Assembly (NCBI RefSeq): GCF_026210795.1
Contig: NC_089431.1
Location: 4,526,001 to 4,590,000, forward strand
DNA length: 64,000 bases
Source of the DNA: Rhizophagus irregularis
Lineage: Eukaryota; Glomeromycota; Glomeromycetes; Glomerales; Glomeraceae
Reading direction: 5' to 3'
The notes beneath the pieces are model-generated. The model made no database searches and had not been told where the DNA came from. It saw only the letters and a list, made by a program, of their open reading frames with translations. The stretch's first letter is position 1. Each line of letters begins with the position of its first letter. This document shows positions 12,340 to 24,568 of this stretch, one piece after another. Position numbers and translations under genes: made by a program.

Positions 12340-14289
12340 TATTATGGTTGTGGTAAAAACTAGAAAGAATAAAGTTGTTGCAGATCATATCTGTAGCCTG
12401 ACCTTTTATTAAAGGCATGAGGTGTGACATTAGGCGATCCAGTGACATACACAGCACAAGTGACGTAAGTGACGTAATATTAAAATTCTTTAGTCACGTG
12501 ATTAAATTAATTAAACTTGAAAAGGAAATTAAGCATAAATACGATAATAATATATAATTTAGATAGTAATAATTTTTTATCAATTGTTATTTTAAAGATT
12601 CATGTTACAATTTTAACTACCGAGTACCGAATCAGCTTAAGTAATCTATATGGAAGTTAGAAGTGAAGAATATAATGTACCCAGCATGAGAAGTCAATGT
12701 CAATCCCTATAATATTAAGGATAACTATAAAAATTAACTATTGAAATAGAGGTTATACAATAATCACAGCTTAATGGTTTGTTTAATGCACAATGTCTTG
12801 AATAATAATGAAAAATTTAGATACGATTTTGATAAAATTTATTCCGCTGATTGGCCTGAAAGATATATTTAATCTTGGATATTGAAAATCAAAATGGAAA
12901 GAGACACTATAATTATGATAAAATTGTTGTATTAAAATAAAAGCTTGGATAATTCTTCAATGTATAAATACCGTTTGAAAATGGTAATTAAAAATTAAAA
13001 ATAAGCTTATTTGTTTAACTTTAATTATTATTAGTTATGTATTTATTAAAACGTTTTTCCTTTTACATAATCTTTGGACTTATCTTTGTGACATCATTCA
13101 ATGTCATGGAATCATGAAATAACTCAAGATCCAAATATCAAAAAAATTATATTTTTTTTTTCATAATATTGCGAAGAAAGAAATGTTGAGAAATTATACC
13201 AAAATTACTTGCAAATCTAATTAGTTCTTCATTATTAATATTTTACACAAATTATCATATTTCCCATATGTTTAATTATTTGCATTTTTCTCTTTCCTAT
13301 AATTAAATCCTACTTTCTTTATTCTCTAATAAATTAAATATCGATTTTTACCTTCTTTTCCCTTATCATTCTATTTACTTATACTTAAATTACAATCTCC
13401 ACACAATTCTAAACTAGGTGAATTTCATCATTATCTTCTGCTATAGATATCAAATGTAACACAAATACACAATATTATGATAATTATTTACTTTGCTATT
13501 TCTTCTTACATTCTATAAATTACGTTACTATTATTATTCCAAGTTATCAATTCATTTTTATCAACTTTAACTTTCTTATCATACATAATATTCATTGATT
13601 ATATTATATATATCTTTTTTATGGTTTTCTTTTTTATATTATCTTTTAATTCCCTTGTATTATTACTTATTTTTAATTTTCTAAATGTAGAATTTTTTTA
13701 GTATGTTATATATTTATTAAAAGTTTATAACAAAAAAAAAGAAAAGGTTGAAAACTATACTGTGTATTTACTAATAACTTAAAATTTATCAGATAACAAA
13801 TTATAAGCTAGGAAATTTTATGTATGAAATCTCATTTTACGCGAGTCAAGACTTCACGATTTGTAAACCAAAAATTTACGTAACCCAATTTAAATGTAAG
13901 AATTATACCATCCATATATGCAAGTGTTGAAATATTATTTGTGAAAAATTCGATCAAAATATTAGGATTATTGTGATTTTCATAAAAAAAAATGTTTCGC
14001 TAATTATTTTGTTATGTGTGTGTGTGTTATATGAATTGTTTTGCATACCATCAATAACTGAAGGTAATATCTAACCTATTTATTATAAATAAAAATAAAT
14101 ATTTAACATAGACTGTGTGAACAATATTTATGTCACTTCTTGTAATACTTTCTTTCAACTTGTTTTAATAACGAATGGAATAATCTATCGTAATTTTACA
14201 ATGTTTATTACATAAAATTACGTTACTAATATACTTGAATAAAGATACGGTAGTAAGTACTATTTTTATTTAGGCAATTTCTATTTGTA
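12340..14289. other. Intergenic, AT-rich, partly duplicated
   Basis: 12340-13150 is the upstream part of the BTB unit (compare 5466-6800 without the MITE). 13200-14280 is AT-rich without supported genes. Confidence 0.5.
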
Positions 14290-14523
14290 CACGGGGTGTT
14301 TAAACACGGGTCATATTAGTAGATTAAAAACGGCATTCAAAACCTCCTTTAATGCCTTAAGTAAACTTGCAGAGCAGGTGAAAATACGTATATTTATCTG
14401 TAATATAATAAGAATAAAAAGTAAAAGAGTATAATGTTGGTAGCATTCAATTTCAAATTAAAAAACAAAAAATTGGTCTATTAAAAATTATATTTATATG
14501 ACCCGTGTACAAACACCCCGTGT
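14290..14523. mobile_element. 234-bp Tc1/mariner-type MITE
   Basis: The terminal inverted repeat begins CACGGGGTGTTTAAACACGG on the left; the right end reversed begins CACGGGGTGTTTGTACACGG. TA dinucleotides directly flank both ends (14288-14289 and 14524-14525), as expected for Tc1/mariner/IS630 elements. No coding capacity. Confidence 0.75.
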
Positions 14524-14787
14524 AAACTTAGAAATTTTCTTTTATTTATTATTTATGCATTTAATGTTTTAAATAAATTTATTGAAATTATTTAAATTAC
14601 AAACTAAGAATTTTGTAAAACATTTATTATTCTAATCTTAGTGTTTAAATAATCCAAGATAAATAAATAAATGATAATAATAAAAAAAAAATATTGTTGA
14701 TTTAAATAATTTAAAATCCATCTAAAGATTAAAAAATAACAAATTATAAATTAATTATTTGCTTTATAAAGAAATTTATTTTCTAAT

Positions 14788-16087
14788 TTATTTCTCACCA
14801 TCAGGAATTTCCAGTTCATCTTGCTCTTTTGAATGAAGATTTGGATTATTATATACTTCGTCATCATCTATAAAGAGAAAAAAAGAATGAATAGAGTTAA
14901 AATAGTATAAATTGTTTATTATTACGTAAAATTTTCACCTACCATCGACATTAATATTTTGTCCTTTTAGTTGAGTTATTTCATTTTCATCATCTAAATT
15001 TAAATAAAAGTGAAGTTTAATAATAAATAAATAAAATTGATATAATAATGAATTTATTTGTTAGTAATTTATTATTATTCATACCATTTGAATTTATTTG
15101 CAACTTTTTAAATAATTTAGATACTTTTTTATTACTATCTAAAATTTAAGATATTGATTTAATATAAAAATCAATCTTGATTTGACAATAATAAAATACA
15201 TTACCTCTAAAAATAGTAACTATTTTTGATGATTTGTTACTATTCTGCTTATTTGATTTATTAAAATCGTTAACTGAAATAAATATCAATTATTAAACAT
15301 CATTATATGAAAATTCAACGCTGTAATGTTAATAAATACTTACTATTATTAGGAATATTAAAATCATACAATTTACTATGAAACGCTATTAGTAAAAATA
15401 AAGTAAATTATTATAGTAACCAAAAAAAAATAGTAGAAATTATTATTAATACGGTTGTACCTTCTTGTTCTTCTATTAATATAATAAAAGATAACATTAA
15501 TAATGTATTTTAAAATAAATACATTTGTTAATAAAATATTATACACTTATACCTTCTGTTGCAGGGTCTGGGTCATTTCACCGACAGACGTTTCACCGAC
15601 ACCTAAATGTCACATACATATCACGTGATAAATATGCGTTAAACATCACGCCCAAGTACTGTCATGCACGTACACGTGACCATCACAGGGGTGAAAAAAT
15701 GTGTCGGTGAAACGTCTGTCGGTGAAATGAACGGGTCCCCTGTTGCATTTCTTGGTTTAGGTAGATTTTCAAATTTGTGAATTTTACTTGTAAATAATCT
15801 GCTACTCGTATAATTTTCTTCTACTTTATTCATTTCTGATTTGAATAATTCATCTGTCATATTTTGACAATCTAAATTAATTCTATTCATTTTAATATCA
15901 AGTGCACCAGCGCCAGGTCTTTTTAATGGATCAGCATCCCAACATTCTTTCATTAAATTTTTATATTCTAATGGAGTTCCTGGCCAAATTTTTGGCCTTA
16001 TACCGTTAATAACATTTATTACAATATCATTTTCATGTTCATAATTTATAAATGGTGCTTGGAATTTTCTCAAAGCAATCTTAGCTA
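14788..16087 (-). pseudogene. Protein kinase C-terminal remnant with multi-exon tail
   Basis: The first readable exon (about 16087 to 15553) encodes the end of a kinase domain, including the conserved C-lobe signature KECWDADPLKRPGA, then KFENLPKPRNAT. It is followed by small exons with GT/AG borders: 15461-15472 (12 nt), 15344-15385, 15205-15273, 15085-15138, 14943-14993 and 14788-14867, ending ..HSKEQDELEIPDGEK. I know this tail layout from expanded tyrosine-kinase-like families in glomeromycete fungi. No N-lobe, catalytic loop or activation segment was found upstream, so the copy is truncated. A 176-bp MITE interrupts the first exon. A possible further coding scrap (..KENQECEETKVAQVKN..) lies at about 16140-16215 on the minus strand. 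Confidence 0.75.
15564..15739. mobile_element. 176-bp MITE with 8-bp duplication inside kinase exon
   Basis: The left end is GGGTCTGGGTCATTTCACC and the right end reversed is GGGACCCGTTCATTTCACC. The inverted ends continue through the CACCGACAGACGTTTCACCG block. The direct repeat CTGTTGCA flanks it (15556-15563 and 15740-15747). Eight-bp duplications fit hAT-type transposition. It interrupts the Asn-Ala-Thr codons of the kinase tail, adds foreign codons and supplies a stop. A degenerate relative may lie at 21603-21750. Confidence 0.8.
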
Positions 16088-17775
16088 CTAAAAAAAAGAC
16101 AACGTAGGAAAGGAGTATGTTATGTTATGTTTTTTTTTTTTTAGATTCACAGAGATTTTTCACTTGAGCAACTTTAGTTTCTTCGCATTCTTGATTTTCT
16201 TTCAATGAAATAGGAATTGGTCGTTAATTTTCCTACTGCCATAATTGTTCTTTTGATTACTCTCGGTCTTATTATAGCTAAAGTGATAACTAGATCGGAA
16301 AGTGAATTGTATTCAATAACTTCGTATAGCATAACGTATATTATCCAATCAATTACAATTGTATTGGTTTTATTTTGTGAAAAAGGTTTAATAAAGAGCT
16401 TTTAATTTGCATATTTTATGTATTATTGTCATGCAATATTTCTTTCTGGTATAAGAATGGGAATAATGTCATTAATATTTTTTTTAGATTCTGGGTTTGA
16501 TTAGACTCCCTAAGTAATTGTGAATTGAAACATTTAAACAGAAAAAAATTTTTTTTTTCTTACCGAAATGCCGCTAACTGCTCTTTATACAACCACTCAC
16601 AATACTTTAAATTATTAACATCACTATTAGTAATTGAACGCGTTATTATGAAAATTCTTTACTAAAATTCAGTGTTTAATTAGCCGCCAAATTCTCATTG
16701 ATTATGTAACTGCATGTTATATTAAAAAAAATAATCACAGTTTTAAAATATTACTTTCTCTTCATAACTAATTGGTTTCAAAATCTTATCACATTATAAT
16801 ATTTATCCTAAAAATGGCGAATATAATCGAAAAAAATTAGTTTGAAGTATTTTTTGATGCATTAGAAGACAATTAACGATGTATTGACCAATTTCTTAAG
16901 ATTGATTTAAGAATTTTTTAATTTTTAGCTATTAAATTAATTAATAAAGTGATTTTTAATTAATTTATTTTTGAGAAAATAAAAGTATTATGAATCAAAA
17001 CAAATTATAAAAATATTAAGAAATGAATAAATTAAACGTATTAGCTAATACTAGTAAATGTATTATTATGAAAAGTACTTTTATCAATTTCATTTAACAT
17101 TTTCTTTTTAACGTGCGAGAAAGAAAAAAAAACAATGAATGGTAATAAAAAAAATATATATATATATATTTATATAATTAAAAAATTTCTTTGATGTTTA
17201 GATTACTCTTCTGTAAGTGTTAACGCGAATCGATTTTTTTTTTCGGTCAATTTTTTGTTTCCCCTGGTCTGCCTTTAAGACCGAACATTTTTTTTTTTAA
17301 TTTTCTTCCCCTTTTTTTATTATTAATTTTTTTTTCCGGTCTTTTCATTTTCGATCATCTAGTATATAATTAAAAAAATTCTTTTGATGTTTAGAATTTT
17401 CACTTTCAAATTCTTTCCTTTTTTTCAGTTTTTTTCCGATTTTTTTTTCTTTTTTTTTCAAATTTTCCTTTTTCGGATTTTTTTTTTTTTTTTTTAATAA
17501 GACATAAATCAGACAAAATGGTGCTTTTTTAGACGTTTTTACACATGAACACAAAAATTAAATGAATTTAACACATTTCATTTTTATAGGGATATAAGGA
17601 TTGATTTTAGGAGTAAATATTAGACTTTTATCTTTATTATTGGTAAATAACATATGAAAGGGAGATTTTTTGACGATCTAATGTATAATATATTTACATA
17701 TCAAAAAAACGTATATATAGTCTGAAAATTCCTAAGCAAATTTCATAAAATAATCAACTAATCACTTTTCTCAAC
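16088..17775. other. Intergenic, pyrimidine-rich with direct repeat
   Basis: 17225-17490 is strongly T/C-rich on the plus strand. A ~45-bp direct repeat with core TCTTTTGATGTTTAGA occurs at 17163-17206 (shortened) and 17360-17403. No supported gene before the TATA box at 17712. Confidence 0.5.
17712..17720 (+). promoter_or_regulatory. TATA box of the secreted-protein gene
   Basis: TATATATAG lies 56 nt upstream of the ATG at 17776, a plausible distance for a short fungal 5' leader. Confidence 0.5.
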
Positions 17776-18129
17776 ATGAAACTTTCCATTCCCTTAACCA
17801 TTGTTGCCATAATTTGTATTATAGCACTTGAACAAATCGAAGCATTTAATACTACTCTCGGTATATTTGTGTTTTTTTCGCAATGTAAAGTTTGGGCTAC
17901 AGATAATTTTGGTAATACCGTAATGGATACCGGATGGTTGAATTGCGAAGATGGAGATCCAAATCCAACATATCATATTCGAGAAATAACAGCTAATCCA
18001 TACTGGCTTCACGCAAAGGTTATGGGCAGCAAGAGAAAAACAAAACATAGAGGACCATTTAACTCAAATACCTGTTTTAATTTTGGAGGAAATGTTTTTA
18101 AGTGGCATTTTGATCAATACAACTGCTAG
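17776..18129 (+). CDS. Small secreted protein, candidate effector
   Basis: Single-exon 117-aa protein. Residues 1-23 form a clear signal peptide (MKLSIPLTIVAIICIIALE then a small-residue site near QIEA). The mature ~94 residues hold four cysteines (37, 57, 100, 117), enough for two disulfides, and a basic segment KRKTKHR at 86-92. No transmembrane helix follows the signal. No family is recognised. A TATA box and a short AT-rich leader precede it, and the base composition is richer in G and C than its flanks, supporting a real gene. A symbiosis effector is possible but not shown. Confidence 0.8.
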   Translation: MKLSIPLTIVAIICIIALEQIEAFNTTLGIFVFFSQCKVWATDNFGNTVMDTGWLNCEDGDPNPTYHIREITANPYWLHAKVMGSKRKTKHRGPFNSNTCFNFGGNVFKWHFDQYNC

Positions 18130-20513
18130 AACTCTATTTAAAACTATTTGTATTCAGTTAGCTTTATTTGCTTTATATTTTTTAAGAAGACCTTTTTTTA
18201 TAAAATTATTATCCTAATCAAGACAAATAGCAAATTAATTGAATATTTACGTTTATCTTTGATTATTTCAACTAATGAATAGTTTATTAAAAATTTTGTT
18301 TGTATGTTATAGTTTTATTAATTTTATATTTAATTTCTAATACAATATTTATATTTATCATTAATATATTCTTAATTATGATTAATAAATTGTTTTAATT
18401 ATTTTCATAATAAATTATTAATAACAAATCTATACAATTTTGAATATGAAGCACCGTCCTGGTCAAAAGTCTGAAAATTAATCCCTGAATTTTCTGAGGA
18501 TTAATCCAAGATAAAATCACACTTTTTAGAATTTTAGAACACTATGGAATTAATTCAATTTTTTTGAAATTCAAAAAAATTTTCAATACTTAATTCTTTT
18601 TGCAAAAATTTGAAACTACGAAAATATAATAACATGAATAAAACTAATTTATAATTTATTTTTTTATACTATGAATAGATTTAAGTTTCACAAATTAAAT
18701 AAATTAATTTTTTTTTTTGAATATTGTTAATGTTTCTTTAAAACGTAATTATCAATAGCTTGGTCTCAGAGTATTTCCTTTTTATGAACCAGCCTCCTGA
18801 ATTCCATTAAAAATCATATTTCCGGTTTTCCGCCATTTTGAAAAAAAAAATAGGCAACGCAGATCAACACGTGTAATTTTAGCACTGTGTTATGCATTGT
18901 GCATATCAAAATTAATTTTAACACTCTAATTATGTTCCACGATGTTCCTATACATATGGTATCGAATTATCGAATGAATTATTTCGAAAAAACTATTGCC
19001 ATCAAGAAAAAAATTATCTTGTCAACTAAATTTTTTTAATTCTATCACCCTATAAAAAATTTTTATCCGCTATTTCTGTAAAAACTCCGTAAAAATAAAC
19101 CTTTCACGGATCCTTAATTTCGGAAATATGAGCCTTTTACAGAAAAAAAAAGATAGAATGTAAATAACGAATCGTACAAATCATATTTGAGCTAATGTCA
19201 TAATTATTATATATAGTCAATATCCGTAATCAAAAATCATAAGATTATCATATCATATTATCAAACAAATTTTTAATTTAACAAGAATTATTAAATAGAA
19301 TTAATATTTGCTTCACAAATAAGTTTCAAAGACAAATATATTAATAATTAGCCTAGTTTTTATTTTAAAGCATATTGATAGATTAACTTTTTCGATCGCT
19401 GATCAAAATTCGTTAAATAATTAAAATGACAGTAATGTGAAATTTTTAATTACAAAAAAATACACAAACATATGTTGGTAGGGAGAGGTCTTGACATAAT
19501 TGTGAAAATTATCTTAACTATGGAGAGGTCTTGGCGAAATTGTGAAAATTATCTTATTTACTTAATTTATTTTCATAGTGATATATATACATTTAACATG
19601 GGATCACGATCTTTATTTATCCTTTTTCGAACGAAAAAAATGGAAATCTTGATGATCGGAATCCCGTTATGATAACACGCCTCGACGCCCACAATCTAAT
19701 AAATCATAATCCCGAATATCAAAATCTAGACACCTCTTTATTAGTGCATCCGGGGTATACAAAAAATCTGGATTGGATTTACAACTGATATCATAACGCT
19801 GGCCAGAATTACGAATTTGGCCAAAATTATCTAGTAAGACCGCGAAATTTTCATAATTCCAATTTATTCAATACTTTTTTTTAAAAAAAAACAATTTCAT
19901 ATTATTTCAGCATTGTCTCTTACTATTTCCTTAAATTTTGATATTTTTATATAAAGAATTACTATAGATAGATGTGTTGAGTTAGTAAGGCAATTTTAAA
20001 TGTTAAAAAGAGATTTGTTTCTTCTTTCAAAAATCAAAGAATCATTTGAATCAAATTATATAACACTAAGATTTTAATTTTTTAAAAAAGTTTTTATAAT
20101 TATATAAATTTTGTAATATCTCAATTTTTGTAATTTAATCTGAATAATTTTTCGTTTAAAAATAATAATTATTATTTTATTTGAATGCGAAATGATTTTT
20201 TCTTTAATAAATTATTACGTTTTAAACTTCAGTTGATCAAGTTTCGGTTGTTTTCACTTTTCAGTATTTAAAATGTTTGTCTATGGTCGCACATTAATGA
20301 AAAAATATATATACTTATTTCTATAAAATCTTAATTATATAAAGTTACGTTGTTATGCAAAAAAAAATAAATAAAGATTCATCCGGATGAAACCCACAAA
20401 ATCCGGATATACTGACACTTTTTTATCCCGACACTTAATATCCTCATGAATAAAAATGATTATTAAATTCTAATCAGCAGGTTATTTAAAAAAATTATAT
20501 CTTTATACAGTAT
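18130..20513. other. AT-rich intergenic with a short tandem repeat
   Basis: No supported gene. A 40-bp unit (GGAGAGGTCTTG..AATTGTGAAAATTATCTTA) is repeated in tandem at 19482-19521 and 19522-19561. Confidence 0.5.
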
Positions 20514-20630
20514 GGGGTCTGGTACAAAATCCCGAATGTCAAAATTCCGAAAATTCTGAACCAGTCATCATTATGCTTAATCCTGGTCAATTTTTTAGGG
20601 GTTTGACATTTAGGATTTTGTAAGGATCCC
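20514..20630. mobile_element. Palindromic MITE copy A
   Basis: The left end GGGGTCTGGTACAAAATCCC is mirrored by GGATTTTGTAAGGATCCC at the right. The inner block (GAATGTCAAAATTCCGA) is also partly mirrored. The family recurs at 22668-22794, and a half copy starts near 20650. Confidence 0.55.
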
Positions 20631-22667
20631 TTTTATCTTTTATTTTTATGGGTCTAATATAAAATCCCGAATGCTTTATATGTAGTACATTACATTTTCC
20701 CCTTCCTTGTTTCTTAAATTAAAAATAAAAAAATAGGTCCTCCTTCCCATTTCTTACCTTTTAGTTTGGTTCATTCTAGCCAGCAATTCCTACAAAATGA
20801 CCAAAGCTGAAAAGAGATCAGCAATGCTGAAAGAGCCCAATAGAAAATATCCGACTAAAGAAATTATCATTCGGCATACAAACCATAATTGACTAATCTG
20901 ATCAGCCGGCCGAAGTTGATCATTATTTTTGTAATATGTAAATCATTTAAGCCACATCATCGGAATTTTCTTTTTTATATTGATAATGCATACCTTAATG
21001 GAAATTGGAACGGACCAAAAAATAAGATTTTTTTACATAGATATAATCCTTTGATTTGCAAATATATTGAGTAATGAGTAACACGTAAATTTTTTTTTTT
21101 TATGAAATAAATTTTATATCGCAAAATATATTGATTAACACAAAAAATTTTTTTTTATTTGATAAATTGATAAATTTTATATTGTGTAATATATTGAGTA
21201 ACACGTAAAAATTTTTTAAAATAATTTGTAATATGTTAAGTTACATATAAAATTTTTTTTTTATGACGAAAAAAATATATATACTGTATAAAGGCCATCG
21301 ATTCATAAGGAGGAAGGGTCTAAGATATTAAATTCGCAGGCAAAGTTTTCGTGTATATCACAACCAAAAAAGAGTATACTTTGCAAGTGTTTTGATGCTC
21401 GTTTAACCGGGAGTCCATGGGCCACTTTATTTTAAAAATATAAATAAAATTGTAACACTATATTTTAGAGAGTACAACAGATTACCGATTAGGAAAAAGT
21501 ATTTGTCTGTTTTTTACTCTACGATAATAATCGTTACAAAGTATTATAAAATTATTACTTCTAAAAAAAAAATAATGTAAAAATTAAAAAAAAAGAAAAT
21601 AAGTGTCGGTGAAATGATTTGTCAAGGATTGTGAGCGTCGGGCTTGTGTTAAAACGGGATTCTGATCGTTGGGATTTTGTGCAGCTCCCCATTTCACTGA
21701 AAGACGTTGACCAACAAAAATTTCACCAATAACACGGTACGTGACAATTAATTACCTGGCTCACATTACAACATAACTCTGGCCATTATGTTTATACATC
21801 ACGCCGCGTGTTGTCAGTCTCGATGATCTTTGTTGTTACTTTATTAAATAACCTTGCACTCTACTATAGATGTAATAGTATCGATACTATATATAATTTA
21901 CTATTAAAAAAATAATTATTTCGCCAATAAAAATGATGTTAATATACATTCAATTATTTTACTTGATAGATCAAAATATTTTCGTACAATTTTTTCTTGA
22001 TAAATAAATCAAGAAAAAGTATGGTAAAATAATTTTAGAAAAATAAACGTACAATATTTCCGTACATACTCAAAAATTGTCTTGATTTAAATAAAAAAAT
22101 AATAATAATAATAAAATCCTATAGAAAAATTCTTAAAATAATAATTCTTGGAATTCTTTGGATTTCATATTTAAAAAAAGTTTGTATGAATCCTAAAATT
22201 TTGATTAATTTTTGTTAATTCCAAATTTCATGAGAAATTTTTATTAGAAATGATGATTTTAAATTGACATATGGTAAAGTTTAATAAAATGATGTTTGAC
22301 AAAACATTTTTATTATTACATTACAAATGATGTAAATGAGGGGAAATGACATGATAAAAACTCGTTCCTATCACTTTAGGGTTATACCATATAAAAATTA
22401 TACCTAGAATTCGTATGGATTCAAATTATAAGGATTAGTGAAGTATTATTCGATCTTAATCATATCTCGGTAATTGATATATTCGTAAATTGAATTGATA
22501 AAAAGAAAATTTTGATTATAACAAAAAAAAAAAGAAAGAAAAAGAAACATCTAGTAGCATTTTGCGCCAGAGTAATTTTTATCTTAAAGAAAATGTACCA
22601 TGAGTCCATGATTAGCTTTTCAACAAAGGTCTATCAAAAAAGTAAATCATTTACCGTGTTTATTTTG
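20631..22667. other. AT-rich intergenic, MITE debris
   Basis: 21603-21750 contains GTGTCGGTGAAATGA and TTTCACTGAAAGACGTTGACC, a decayed relative of the MITE at 15564-15739. No gene supported. Confidence 0.45.
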
Positions 22668-22794
22668 AGGATCGTACAAAATCCAGAATGTCAAAATTCT
22701 GAATGGTATGAAATCCCGAAAAATTGACCATTATTAAGCATAATGGGATTTTTGGGATTTTCAGATTTTGGCATTCAGGATTTTGTACCAGACC
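22668..22794. mobile_element. Palindromic MITE copy B
   Basis: The right end reversed reads GGTCTGGTACAAAATCCTGA and the left end reads GGATCGTACAAAATCCAGAA. This matches the copy at 20514-20630 closely enough to define a family with no coding capacity. Confidence 0.55.
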
Positions 22795-23434
22795 TTTTAA
22801 TTAACCTTTTATACTGTATAGGGATATAAGGATCAAAATAAAAACGTGATTGGGATTTTACCGAAATTCATAAAGAATTTATTTATTTATTTATTTTTAC
22901 TACCGCAAATTTCAAGGCACAATTTCTTATAGTTTAAAGCAAAATTGGATAATTGGTGACTTTTAAATTAAATTTCAAATTTTTTTTTTATGGAATCCTA
23001 TATTTTATCCACTGTAGTTTCTCCCTCTTGATGAATTATAAATGTCATCAACTTTGGTTATTCAAGGTTGGAGTAACAATAGTAATAGCAGAGACGTTTT
23101 GGTATAATTTTCGAATAACGAATATTATTTGGAGTTAGGACTGTTATTTTAAAAAAATTAGTGTATTTAAAGTAATGAATCCATTAGCATGGAATAATGA
23201 AATACTGTAGGATGTTCTTATTATTTTTTTTTTTATTCCTAGATTTTTACCTAATGATTAATAAGGATAGTTTGAAGGACTCTGAGCTATACATAGAAAG
23301 GTCCGTCATGTAGATCGTTTCCATTTGTGGATAATGCCGACCAGCATTACATAGTGCCGGCCCTGAAGAAATACGTAGAGCTAATAGTAAATGTGTGCCA
23401 CTACTACGAAAGTATTTGTAGTTTTTTGGCAATA

Positions 23435-23603
23435 CACAGTGAAATTCGATAAACCAGATTTTCGATAAACCGGATTTAGGCCTAAACCGGACTTTTTTGT
23501 TAGAACCAAATCACGTATATTAAAATAGTTTCGATATACCGGAGTTTATTAGTAAAAGCTCGATATTCGATAAAACGGATCAATTTTCTAACCAGCTATA
23601 CAG
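23435..23603. mobile_element. Left half of pogo-like element split by the Gypsy
   Basis: Begins CACAGTGAAATTCGATAAAC and carries several GATAAACCGG-type direct repeats. Its partner is 44085-44449, which ends with the mirror sequence GTTTATCGAATTTCACTGTG. Together they make a ~530-bp element. The CAGTGAAATTCGATAA end resembles pogo/Fot1-type inverted repeats, but the expected TA duplication is not intact. Confidence 0.5.
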
Positions 23604-24231
23604 TGTAACACCTGAGCCCATAGAGAAATATGTTTGCCACCTCAGGTATTAACAAAATGACTCTTTATTAATAATATAAATAAATACAATAATATGCTTG
23701 GTTTAATAACATTAAACAACAAAATAAATAATTCATAACAAAATTCGTCCAATTTCTCCCTTTTCCAAAAGTTGATCTTCACGCCCTTTTATGTTTGTTT
23801 TTGTGTAACTGAATTCATAATTTCGATTCATGGATTTAAATTATTAAAGTATTTCCATTGTTTTAAAGTATTTCCATTATCTTAAAGTATTTCCATTATC
23901 TTAATTTTGTATCCATTTGATCATCATGAACTCCTGAATTATGATTTATAATATTAACGTAGTGATCAACAAATTAATCACTTGACACCTCAGATCACTT
24001 GATTTCATCCAATTTAGTATCTTTCGGATCTTCATTTATCCTTAAATCTCGTGACTAATAGTTTAAGGTCATCACGGACCAATTATCCTCGATTCTCATG
24101 ACTAATAGTTTAACGACTTTTCGGTCCAATTAAAATAAAAATAAAAATAAGTTAAAATTTTATACACTAAGACTAAATGTAATACTGCGCCCCACAATTA
24201 ATAAATTTACTAGGTATACTACGGCATTACA
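23604..24231 (-). repeat. Gypsy copy 1, 3' LTR
   Basis: 628 bp, TGTAACACCTGAG..CGGCATTACA. It looks identical by eye to the LTR at 43457-44084. A 4-bp direct repeat ACAG flanks the element (23600-23603 and 44085-44088). Adjacent inside, on the coding strand, the purine run GCGGGGGATAG (24232-24243) is a good polypurine tract. Confidence 0.9.
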
Positions 24232-24264
24232 ACTATCCCCCGCATAAAAATTTAATGCCCACAT

Positions 24265-24336
24265 TAAATTTATTCTAAGAATCGAACTCGTGTCTCGAAG
24301 TGGTAGGTGCGAATTATACCACTAAATCAAACATGC
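24265..24336 (-). other. tRNA-Gly-like sequence inside Gypsy copy 1
   Basis: The minus strand reads TTTAGTGGTATAATTCG then CACGAGTTCGATTC, matching pol III A-box and B-box positions. The anticodon-loop region CTACCAC resembles tRNA-Gly. Stem pairing is poor, so it is probably not a working tRNA. An identical segment is at 54663-54734. Confidence 0.5.
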
Positions 24337-24568
24337 ATTGTCACTTGACTCAGTTGCGTTTTAAATATTCCTTTTTGCTGCGTCTACATCTGCGGTTTAT
24401 CATGTGTTTGTTAAGTCTACGGTTTTCCTGTACCGGATTTCACTTCGGTCTTTCTTAGGAAATTTTCATTAGTTTTTCCTATTTTCGAAAATTATTTTTA
24501 TGTCATGTGATTTTATTTCACATGATTATAAATTATCTTTATTTTTCTAAGTCCATTGATGATAGTTA

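Noticed and set aside
16217-16405. 62-codon frame with possible membrane helices
   Set aside because: Starts at TTG, lies in AT-rich DNA and overlaps possible kinase remnants on the other strand.
24265-24336. Functional tRNA-Gly gene
   Set aside because: Acceptor and anticodon stems do not pair well; kept only as a tRNA-like segment.
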